Below, piece after piece: positions 51,951 to 58,567 of a stretch of DNA of 64,000 bases. This DNA comes from CAZFDE01 sp964517795 (GTDB lineage: Bacteria > Planctomycetota > Phycisphaerae > Sedimentisphaerales > Anaerobacaceae). The notes below the pieces were generated by a model. It had not been told where the DNA came from. It saw only the letters and a list, made by a program, of their open reading frames with translations, and made no database searches. Position numbers and translations under genes: made by a program. Each line of letters begins with the position of its first letter. Within the stretch, counting starts at the first letter, position 1. The stretch covers positions 18,980 through 82,979 of the forward strand of contig CAZFDE010000004.1 of the NCBI GenBank assembly GCA_964517795.1, written 5' to 3'.

Positions 51951-53900
51951 ATGGTTGATCGAAATATTGTCAAAAAATTAGGTTTAAGCCAGGAACAGCT
52001 TGCCGAACGCGTCAATGAATTATATGACCAGCAAGACGGTGAGTACCTGGAAGAAGTGATCCAGAAAAAAGTCGATTCGCGATTGCCCGGAACGATCCTC
52101 AAAGGCAAGATCGTTACACAGATCAGTAATGATGTGATCGTGGAAGTCGGGCTCAAAAGCGAAGGAATCGTCGATGCCGGGGAGTTCGATGATCCGCAGG
52201 AGATCGAACCCGGTAAAGAAATCGAAGTCTTTCTCGAAGACACCGACGCCGAAGGCGGCATGATCCTGCTCAGCAAACGCAAAGCAGACCGTATTCGGGG
52301 TTGGGATATGATTATCAATACCAAGAACGAAGACGATGTGGTCACCGGCAAGGTGATCCGTCGGATCAAGGGCGGCCTGTTGGTGGATATCGGTGTGCCG
52401 GTCTTTTTGCCCGCTTCGCAGGTCGATATTCGCAAACCCGGCGATATCAGTCGGTTTATCGGCAAGGATATCGAATGCAAGATCCTCAAGATCGATGTCG
52501 AAGGCAAGAACATCGTTGTGTCCCGCCGCAAACTCATTGAAGAGGAACGCCAGAGCAGCAAAGAAAAGATCATGACCGAGATCGAAGAAGGCCAGGTCCG
52601 AAAAGGTGTGGTCAAGAATATTGCCGACTTCGGCGTATTTGTGGATCTCGGCGGTGTGGACGGGCTGCTGCATATTTCCGATCTGAGCTGGGGACGCATC
52701 TCGCATCCGTCGGAAGTGGTCCAGTTGGATCAGGAGATCGAATGTGTGGTGATCGGCGTCGATAAAGAAAACGAAAAGATATCGCTCGGACTCAAGCAAA
52801 AGACCGAAAGCCCGTGGGAAAACGCGGACGAAAAATATCCGGTGGGTTCGCGGGTAACCGGCAAGATCGTCAATATCATGAACTATGGTGTCTTTGTTCG
52901 CCTCGAAGAGGGAGTTGAAGGTCTGCTGCATATCAGCGAAATGAGCTGGACCAAACGGCTCAATCACCCCGGTGAAATGCTAAACCTGGGCGATGAGATC
53001 GAAGTAGCGGTCCTCAGCGTCAATAAGGAAAAGCAGGAGATATCGCTCGGACTCAAGCAGACCGAAACGAATCCGTGGGCGGTTGCCTCTCAGAAATACC
53101 CGCCGGGCACGATTGTGACGGCCAAGGTCAGCAGCCTCACGAATTTCGGCGCATTTGTCGAGATCGAAGAGGGGATCGACGGTATGATCCATGTTTCGGA
53201 TTTGAGTTGGACCAAGAAATACAATCACCCCAACGAGGTGCTCCAGAAAGGCCAGGATGTCAAATGTGTCGTGCTGGAAGTGGATGAAGAGAAACAGCGG
53301 GTTTCAATGGGCATCAAGCAGTTGACCGAAGATCCGTGGATTCGCGCGATCCCCGAAAAATATATCCCCGGCCAGATCATCAAAGGCGTTGTCACCAAGC
53401 TGACGAATTTCGGTGCGTTTGTGGAACTGGAATCAGACCTCGAAGGCCTGCTGCATATCTCCGAACTGGCCGACCATAAGATCGACAAACCCCAGGATGT
53501 GGTGAAACTGGGCGATGAGGTTGAGGTCAAGATACTGCGGGTCGATACGGACTCGCGCAAGATCGGCCTGAGCCTGCGTCGCGCCAAATGGGCTGCTGAG
53601 GAGCAGGAACAGGGGCACCAGCCCTCGACCCCGCCCAAGAGCCAGACGCCGATTGGTGTCCAAACCGTTCTGAGCCCTGAAAATATGGAGTCCGCAAGCG
53701 ATCAGCCCGAAGAAGAATCGGCGCCCGCTGAAGATAAACAATCCGAGCCCGCCGCCTCGGCGCCTGATGAGACATCTGAGCCGCCAGCCGAAGCCGCTGA
53801 GCAGGATGAATCCGATGAATCCGAAGCGAACCAGGAAGTATCGCCGGAATCTTCAGCGCCGCAGGAAGACGAAAAAACGCAGGACTCCAAGGTGTCTTAG
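51951..53900 (+). CDS. rpsA: 30S ribosomal protein S1
   Basis: A 649-residue S1 protein with six S1 RNA-binding domains. Their cores start near residues 45 (GTILKGKIVTQISNDVIVEV), 125, 210 (GQVRKGVVKNIADFGVFVDL), 297, 383 and 470. The last four carry the best-conserved FGxFV and GLLHIS motifs. The final 100 residues are an acidic tail of Glu, Ser, Pro and Ala (for example PAEAAEQDESDESEANQEVS) that is not part of the classic E. coli protein (557 residues). AGGAGA and AGGAATAA precede the start. S1 helps mRNA binding by the ribosome, which matters for the unusual start codon of the next gene. Confidence 0.93.
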   Translation: MVDRNIVKKLGLSQEQLAERVNELYDQQDGEYLEEVIQKKVDSRLPGTILKGKIVTQISNDVIVEVGLKSEGIVDAGEFDDPQEIEPGKEIEVFLEDTDAEGGMILLSKRKADRIRGWDMIINTKNEDDVVTGKVIRRIKGGLLVDIGVPVFLPASQVDIRKPGDISRFIGKDIECKILKIDVEGKNIVVSRRKLIEEERQSSKEKIMTEIEEGQVRKGVVKNIADFGVFVDLGGVDGLLHISDLSWGRISHPSEVVQLDQEIECVVIGVDKENEKISLGLKQKTESPWENADEKYPVGSRVTGKIVNIMNYGVFVRLEEGVEGLLHISEMSWTKRLNHPGEMLNLGDEIEVAVLSVNKEKQEISLGLKQTETNPWAVASQKYPPGTIVTAKVSSLTNFGAFVEIEEGIDGMIHVSDLSWTKKYNHPNEVLQKGQDVKCVVLEVDEEKQRVSMGIKQLTEDPWIRAIPEKYIPGQIIKGVVTKLTNFGAFVELESDLEGLLHISELADHKIDKPQDVVKLGDEVEVKILRVDTDSRKIGLSLRRAKWAAEEQEQGHQPSTPPKSQTPIGVQTVLSPENMESASDQPEEESAPAEDKQSEPAASAPDETSEPPAEAAEQDESDESEANQEVSPESSAPQEDEKTQDSKVS

Positions 53901-54000
53901 GATAATTTTTCGGCAAAGGCCCGATAATCGAAATCAAGGCCTCGGCAAGTATGTTTTAGCCCCTGTTATGTTAAGGGGCCTGTGAAATTGACCGATATCA

Positions 54001-54039
54001 ACCAGCGGTAGCATAAGGTGTGCTATCGCTGGTTTTTTT
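54001..54039 (+). terminator. Rho-independent terminator after rpsA
   Basis: ACCAGCGGTAGCA (54001-54013) pairs with TGCTATCGCTGGT (54021-54033) over 13 bp with one G-U, around a 7-base loop, followed by seven T. A smaller GC-rich hairpin (GCCCCT 53959-53964 with AGGGGC 53974-53979) precedes it without a T-run. The 201-base gap between rpsA and the sigma gene holds only these two hairpins. Confidence 0.8.
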
Positions 54040-54101
54040 ATATCCACATAGGGCCCGAAACGTGTCGGCCGGAAAGCCGAATACCGGGCGGGAGTGAGGC
54101 C

Positions 54102-54917
54102 ATTATATTTGACGCTACGATTAAGGAATACCTCAAGCAGATCGACGAATCACCGCTGCTGACATTCGAACAGGAACGCGAATTAGGCCGATTGGTGATC
54201 GAGGATAATGACCCTGAAGCGCGTGAGCGACTGGTTCGCAGCAATCTTCGACTGGTCGTCAATATCGCCAAGAAATTTACCGGCCGCGGCCTGAGCCTGG
54301 CCGACCTGATCGAAGAGGGCAACGTCGGCCTGATCAAAGCGGTCGATTATTTCGATCCCAGCCGCGGGACCCGCTTCAGCACCTATGCCGCATGGTGGAT
54401 TAAACAGAGCATCAAACGGGCGCTGCTCTCGAGTGTTCAGCCGGTCCATATCCCCACATATATGGTGTCGCTGATCAATCAGTGGCGTCATACGGCTGCG
54501 GAACTGGAGACAAAACTGGGCCGCTCACCGCACGTCGATGAGATGGCCGACCTCATGGGCTTATCTAAAAAGAAAGCCAAAGTGATCTATGACGTCGTCC
54601 ATACCCTCAATTCCATCCGCGACAGCAGTACCGACGAGGATGATAATCACAGCATCGAAAAAGAGGTCCACGACAACAGCACCGCCGGCCCGGAAGAAGC
54701 GCTGCTCGCCGACGAGCAGCAGGGCCTGGCCGTGGAATTGCTCGAGGCGATCAAGCCGCGCGAGGCGAAAATCCTGCGGCTGCATTACGGTCTCGACGGT
54801 AAGCCTCCGATGTCACTTAAAGAAATCGGCAAAAAGCTCGGCTTGACACGCGAACGCATCCGTCAGATCCAGCGTCAGGCACTCACCACGCTATACGACT
54901 TCATGAGCGATGATTAA
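54102..54917 (+). CDS. Primary-type sigma-70 factor (RpoD/SigA-like), non-standard start
   Basis: About 271 residues with region 1.2 ([20 protein letters not shown]), region 2 ([20 protein letters not shown], then [20 protein letters not shown], the -10 recognition helix), region 3 and region 4 ([20 protein letters not shown]). The only ordinary start codon upstream in frame is GTG 54018, which lies in the loop of the rpsA terminator. The next one downstream (TTG 54192) would delete region 1.2. I therefore propose ATT 54102, 7 bases after GGAG (54091-54094), or ATA 54105. Primary sigma factors usually have an extra N-terminal region 1.1, absent here, so a group 2 factor is possible. Confidence 0.85.
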   Translation: MIFDATIKEYLKQIDESPLLTFEQERELGRLVIEDNDPEARERLVRSNLRLVVNIAKKFTGRGLSLADLIEEGNVGLIKAVDYFDPSRGTRFSTYAAWWIKQSIKRALLSSVQPVHIPTYMVSLINQWRHTAAELETKLGRSPHVDEMADLMGLSKKKAKVIYDVVHTLNSIRDSSTDEDDNHSIEKEVHDNSTAGPEEALLADEQQGLAVELLEAIKPREAKILRLHYGLDGKPPMSLKEIGKKLGLTRERIRQIQRQALTTLYDFMSDD

Positions 54918-54996
54918 GCCGCTATGGGTACGATGGGTCTTCAGGTCCACGCGCTTTGAATCCTGAAAGGTTTTCAGTCAGGGAAACTATCCCCAT

Positions 54997-55686
54997 TTAA
55001 GAACTGTTGGCGGTATCTTCGAATTTGTAGCCGATTTCGCGGAGGGTGTGGATAAATACCGGCTGTGAGGGATTCGGTTCGATCTTATTTCGCAGAGTAG
55101 TCACGAACCGGTCCACACTGCGGTGGCCCGAAAAGCTGTTATAGCCCCAGACCGCATTGAGAATCTCATCCCTGGTCAGGGCCTTGCCGTGCTTTTGCAG
55201 GAAAAACTCCAACAGCGCGAATTCCTTCGGCGAGAGTTTGATTTCATCACCGTTTTTCGTGAGCTTTCGCGCTTCGACATCCAGTACGAACTCACCGAAT
55301 GCAAATCGAGTGGTCTTTGCCTGTCGCCGCCGCCGCAAAAACGCCTCGGCCCGCGCCAGCAGTTCCTTAATGCTGAACGGCTTGGTCACATAATCGTCGG
55401 CCCCGAGGTTCAGCCCGAGGATAATGTCCGATTCCTCGCCCTTGGCCGTGAGCATGATGATCGGCATATCGAGGTTCTCTTTTCGCAGGCAGTCGCAGAT
55501 CTCATAGCCGTTGACCTTGGGCAGCATGATATCGAGAATAATCAAGTCCGGCCGGGCATCCAGCGCCGTATTAAGCCCCGCCTCGCCGTCGGCCGCGGTG
55601 ATCACGCGATAGCCCGAGTACTCGAAGTTGTCCTTCAAGCCCCGCAGCATCGTCGAATCATCTTCAATAATCAGTACCGTTTCCAT
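54997..55686 (-). CDS. OmpR-family response regulator
   Basis: A 229-residue regulator: receiver domain (IIEDDSTM acidic pocket, phosphoacceptor Asp in LIILDIMLPK, VTKPFSIKELLARAE with the switch Lys) and winged helix (KLSPKEFALLEFFLQKHGKA, then SVDRFVTTLRNKIEPNPSQP). It is the last gene of a long minus-strand unit that also encodes a histidine kinase (58557-60557), its probable partner. Only 4 bases separate it from the DUF4097-like gene. Its first 12 codons have a degenerate copy upstream of that gene (see the entry at 56713). The 79 bases to the convergent sigma gene hold only a weak CTGAAA/TTTCAG stem. Confidence 0.92.
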   Translation of the reverse strand: METVLIIEDDSTMLRGLKDNFEYSGYRVITAADGEAGLNTALDARPDLIILDIMLPKVNGYEICDCLRKENLDMPIIMLTAKGEESDIILGLNLGADDYVTKPFSIKELLARAEAFLRRRRQAKTTRFAFGEFVLDVEARKLTKNGDEIKLSPKEFALLEFFLQKHGKALTRDEILNAVWGYNSFSGHRSVDRFVTTLRNKIEPNPSQPVFIHTLREIGYKFEDTANSS

Positions 55687-55690
55687 GATT

Positions 55691-56716
55691 CTATTTTAAC
55701 CGGATCGATCCGAAGCTGGTTTTGAGATTAATCTTACCAGAGCCGCCCGAACCGATTGTGCCATTCATTATTTTCTCGGATATATTGCCGGTGACGGTGA
55801 TCGGGATATCGCTGTTGATCTTGCCGTGACTGGTTGCAAGGGATGCAAACCCACTAAAATCCTTTGGCACATCGAAATCGATATTGCCGTGGCTCGTCGT
55901 TACAATCGTATTGATCTGCGGATCGACACTGTCTTTGAAAGAAACGCTGACGTTGTCATGTGTTGTCGAAATATTCAGGGGATTACTGTCGATCTCTCTG
56001 CAGGTAATTCGTCCGTGCGTTGTCCTTAGTGTCATCGGTCCGACAATATCCTCTGCTTCGATCGGATCGTGCGAGGTATGGGCTTCGATGCGGCCGGTAA
56101 TCCGGTTAAGCCGGATTGGATCATGTGATGTTCGTACATTCAGATCGCCGACGATATCGCTGCATTCGATCGGATCATGGCTGGTGTTCAGAATCAGATT
56201 ACCCGTAATATTGCCGCACCGGATCGGATCGTGCGAAGTGACGGCCGTCACATTGCCCTCGAGATTATGGCATTCGATCGGGTCGTGCGATGTCCTTAGA
56301 TCGACACTTGTTTTGTGCGGTACTTCCACATCGTAGCTGACAAACACATGGTATTTTTCCACCACCTCGGGCTTATGCACCACGGCCGTCATGCGATCAG
56401 CGGAAGGCTGCAGTTCGACGCTTACCATCTCGGCGATCGCTTTGGCCTTTTCTTCGGTTTTTGCCTGCACCCGGATCGTGGCATTCACATAACAACGATT
56501 TTCGTCGATCCCCTGAACATGAATGTGGCTGTGGCTGGTTTGTGCAGCAAAGGTTAGCCCGTCGCCCATATCTGTTTCTAATCGAACGCTCCGCTCGAAT
56601 CTAGCATTTGTTTGACAGCCGCACCCTGAAAAGTGAATCACACAGGAACTCGCCCCGCATACAATCAAAACAACAGTCACTGCCAACAGCAGAATACATG
56701 TCTTTCGCATTTTCAT
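55691..56716 (-). CDS. DUF4097-like lipoprotein with 18-residue TSHDPI repeats
   Basis: A 341-residue exported protein. The N-terminus has a signal peptide with a possible lipobox (VCGASSC, Cys25) and further Cys (SGCGC). From residue 142 to 231 five perfect-length 18-residue repeats begin TSHDPI (142, 160, 178, 196, 214). Weaker copies follow at 232, 251, 274, 295 and 333, and one precedes at 60. Alternating hydrophobic residues between them indicate a beta-solenoid or stacked beta structure like that of DUF4097 adhesin-like proteins. Three of the repeats end in Cys, and His/Asp recur in every repeat, so metal binding is conceivable but unproven. It lies between the response regulator gene and a GNAT gene in the kinase operon. 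Confidence 0.7.
   Translation of the reverse strand: MKMRKTCILLLAVTVVLIVCGASSCVIHFSGCGCQTNARFERSVRLETDMGDGLTFAAQTSHSHIHVQGIDENRCYVNATIRVQAKTEEKAKAIAEMVSVELQPSADRMTAVVHKPEVVEKYHVFVSYDVEVPHKTSVDLRTSHDPIECHNLEGNVTAVTSHDPIRCGNITGNLILNTSHDPIECSDIVGDLNVRTSHDPIRLNRITGRIEAHTSHDPIEAEDIVGPMTLRTTHGRITCREIDSNPLNISTTHDNVSVSFKDSVDPQINTIVTTSHGNIDFDVPKDFSGFASLATSHGKINSDIPITVTGNISEKIMNGTIGSGGSGKINLKTSFGSIRLK
56024..56293 (-). repeat. Tandem 54-bp coding repeats (5 copies)
   Basis: Five consecutive 54-bp units encode residues 142-231 of the DUF4097-like protein. Each unit starts with the codons for TSHDPI. On the plus strand the most conserved part is GATCGGATCGTG or close variants. The remaining positions have diverged, so the repeats are old or selected mainly at protein level. 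Confidence 0.8.
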
Positions 56717-56766
56717 TTCCTCACCATTTTTATCGAATCATCTTTAATAATCAGTACTGTTTCCAT
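56713..56766 (-). pseudogene. 17-codon leader derived from the response regulator's 5' end
   Basis: The minus strand from ATG 56766 reads METVLIIKDDSIKMVRK and a TGA that overlaps the DUF4097 start as ATGA. The response regulator at 55686 begins METVLIIEDDSTM, and the DNA of the first 12 codons is almost identical (differences at four or five bases). AGGA lies 6 bases upstream. This is either a remnant of a duplication that inserted the DUF4097 gene at the regulator start, or a leader now used for translational coupling. Confidence 0.7.
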
Positions 56767-56813
56767 TCTATTCCTGCCACCGAGACCACTGCGAATCATC
56801 GTAAATGAAACAA

Positions 56814-57272
56814 CTACGTATCAAATGTTAATTTAAGTGGCACACATCCACCGGGTCTGTCAATCGCATCTGCGATTTGTTCAAATCCCATTTTTCTGTA
56901 AAAATCTGCAGCATAATTAGAAGAATTAACCCTTAAATACCCCTTTGGCGATTTCTGTTTACAGACATCGATAACGCCGTCAACAAGTTTACGGCCAATT
57001 CCCGAACGGTGGTGCTGGGGATCAACAAACAATGCCGCGAAATTCCAAAATTCCTTCACCAACGCCACCCCCAAAAGTGACTCATCGTCTTCACACACAA
57101 ACAAAAGTCCATTTTCTTTATTTTCAACCCACCAATCCAGACATTCGCGAACATCCGCACAAATATTTTTATGATGCTCATCAGAATCGGTTACGCATTG
57201 ACGAATTGCATCCGATACCACTTTGTGGATTTTATCCAAATCAGCCTCTTTTCCTTGTCGAATATGCCACAT
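56814..57272 (-). CDS. GNAT-family N-acetyltransferase
   Basis: A 152-residue acetyltransferase of unknown substrate. The acetyl-CoA-binding motif is FVDPQHHRSGIGRKLVDGVI (Q/RxxGxG/A form HRSGIG), followed by LRVNSSNYAADFYRKMGFEQ, the usual GNAT beta6-alpha4 pattern. The start at 57272 gives WHIRQGKEADLDKIHKVV. An earlier in-frame ATG lies in the GTGT repeat upstream and was rejected. The ribosome site is weak. It lies between the DUF4097-like and MGMT-like genes on the same strand. Confidence 0.85.
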   Translation of the reverse strand: MWHIRQGKEADLDKIHKVVSDAIRQCVTDSDEHHKNICADVRECLDWWVENKENGLLFVCEDDESLLGVALVKEFWNFAALFVDPQHHRSGIGRKLVDGVIDVCKQKSPKGYLRVNSSNYAADFYRKMGFEQIADAIDRPGGCVPLKLTFDT

Positions 57273-57276
57273 AAAA

Positions 57277-57335
57277 AATCCGTGTAAATCAGTGTTCATC
57301 TGTGTCTAATAAAACCGTGTTCGTCCGTGTCTATA
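57277..57335. repeat. Intergenic 10-bp phased GTGT repeats
   Basis: On the plus strand GTGT occurs at 57282, 57292, 57302, 57317 and 57327 in the context (C/A/T)GTGTnnATC, so three units are 10 bp apart, then a 15-bp step, then 10 bp again. On the minus strand this reads as ACACGGAT and ACACAGAT units. The element occupies nearly the whole gap between the GNAT and MGMT-like genes. Similar ACACGGAT-type strings are scattered through many bacterial genomes and have no known function. Confidence 0.6.
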
Positions 57336-57810
57336 TCTTTGCAATAACCTTTTCATAATTTTCGACCATAAAGTGCTTGCTGCGGCCTTTACGGACCACT
57401 GTATGGCCTTCGGCTTCTAATCGTTTTTTGAGGTTTGCAAGGCCGCCAGGATATTTTTCATTGAGTATCCCGCCGGTTTTCAGTGTCCGCCAGTAGGGCG
57501 TGATCCGCTTTTTGCCCTCTTTCTCGGCTTCATCGGCGGCGTTGGCCGCGATCCACGAAAAGATACCCGTCGTAATCGGACAGCCGTAATCGGCCTGATG
57601 TTTCTTAGCCAGGATCTGCCGTATCTCGTTGATCGTAATGAGCTTGCCCGTGGGTACTTTCTTCATGATCGCATCGACTTCAACCGGCGCCGGGATAACA
57701 TAATCACCCGCCGGCCAGTTTTTGCCATTTTTCTGATCGAAGCGTTCAACCTTCGGCAACCCTTTTTTATTATCGGCCAGCTTTTCCTGCCATGTGGTTT
57801 TTGTTTTCAT
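57331..57810 (-). CDS. MGMT-family (alkyltransferase-like) protein
   Basis: A 159-residue protein resembling the MGMT / methylated-DNA-binding domain. It has the helix-turn-helix-like PTGKLITINEIRQILAKKHQ, then CPITTGIFSWIAANA, TPYWRTLKTGGILNEKYPGG and LEAEGHTVV. The active-site PCHR motif of O6-alkylguanine alkyltransferases is absent, so it is likely a DNA-damage-recognition or unrelated member rather than an active transferase. Its start overlaps the following membrane-protein gene by 41 bases. The stop lies in the GTGT repeat. Confidence 0.72.
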   Translation of the reverse strand: MKTKTTWQEKLADNKKGLPKVERFDQKNGKNWPAGDYVIPAPVEVDAIMKKVPTGKLITINEIRQILAKKHQADYGCPITTGIFSWIAANAADEAEKEGKKRITPYWRTLKTGGILNEKYPGGLANLKKRLEAEGHTVVRKGRSKHFMVENYEKVIAKI

Positions 57811-58279
57811 TATATTCGTCCGATTTTTTCTTTTTGGGCAATTTAATAATGCTGTTGATTATTATCGTCGGTATGACAGACAAGTAAAGTCCGGCATTGA
57901 TTGATGCGAAGATATATGCCTGCCACGAACCGTTTTTGCTCAATGCTTTTTCAATCGTGGGGTAACGGGTAATCGCAAAGAAAAAAATACCCACCACGGA
58001 GACTATAAAAGTAATAAGCCAAAGTTTTATATTCGCTTTCATGTTTTTCAGTAATAACCCGAAGAGCATCATGACCAATCCTCCTATAATGACCGTTAGA
58101 AGGGGAATGCTCAAATTGTGAATATCGCCGGCCGGGATCAATCCCCATATCCAAATCCATGCTCCCGGCAAAGATGAAAAGGCCCAGAGGGCGTATTCAT
58201 CACCGGGATATTGAAATGATATTAGTGAGCATATCGCGAATATCAGCGGCAAACACCACAAGAAAAACCATTTCTTCAT
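57770..58279 (-). CDS. Four- to five-helix membrane protein, unknown function
   Basis: A 169-residue hydrophobic protein with helices near residues 3-20, 50-70, 78-98, 105-120 and 135-155, and a basic C-terminal tail (LPKKKKSDEYNENKN). The start at 58279 (MKKWFF) gives a good N-terminal helix. An earlier in-frame ATG at 58315 is less likely. It overlaps the MGMT-like gene by 41 bases at its 3' end. I do not recognise the family. The DNA here is poorer in G and C than the kinase gene beside it. Confidence 0.6.
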   Translation of the reverse strand: MKKWFFLWCLPLIFAICSLISFQYPGDEYALWAFSSLPGAWIWIWGLIPAGDIHNLSIPLLTVIIGGLVMMLFGLLLKNMKANIKLWLITFIVSVVGIFFFAITRYPTIEKALSKNGSWQAYIFASINAGLYLSVIPTIIINSIIKLPKKKKSDEYNENKNHMAGKAGR

Positions 58280-58339
58280 TATTCTATTGCCTTTTTTGGC
58301 TTCTTGGTCCGCCATTTTCTTCTGCCACGAGGTTTGTTT

Positions 58340-58567
58340 TCATGTTACCTGACCTTTCGTATTGGCCAATTTCTTATCTATGATTTCATATTTTCGCCTT
58401 AGGTTAGCCCAAACCATAAGGCTTAGAGAATTCGATGCAGCGATGGCTAACCATATTGCAGAACCAAAATTTTTTCCGAGCAATGCAACAAAAACAGCCG
58501 CTAAAAATACGATGAAGCATATGCCGTACAGGTTTTCAATGAGTTTACTTTTTTTACTATCGTTCAT
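58340..58567 (-). CDS. Small two-helix membrane protein, unknown function
   Basis: A 75-residue protein with two hydrophobic segments (LYGICFIVFLAAVFVALLG and SAIWLAIAASNSLSLMVWAN) between charged ends. Its start overlaps the kinase stop by 11 bases, so it is translated from the same mRNA. Small membrane proteins beside sensor kinases sometimes modulate them. Here that is only a guess from position. Confidence 0.55.
   Translation of the reverse strand: MNDSKKSKLIENLYGICFIVFLAAVFVALLGKNFGSAIWLAIAASNSLSLMVWANLRRKYEIIDKKLANTKGQVT

Noticed and set aside
53959..53979. GC-rich hairpin after rpsA as a terminator.
   Set aside because: There is no T-run after it. The hairpin at 54001-54039 is the better terminator.
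54018..54101. Sigma factor starting at GTG 54018.
   Set aside because: The codon lies in the loop of the rpsA terminator, and the added 28 residues (with WFFYIHIG) do not resemble sigma factors. It stays possible only if transcription reads through.
56024..56293. Regular 54-bp repeats considered as a possible CRISPR or non-coding array.
   Set aside because: They are in frame within a signal-peptide-bearing protein, diverge at third positions and have no spacers.
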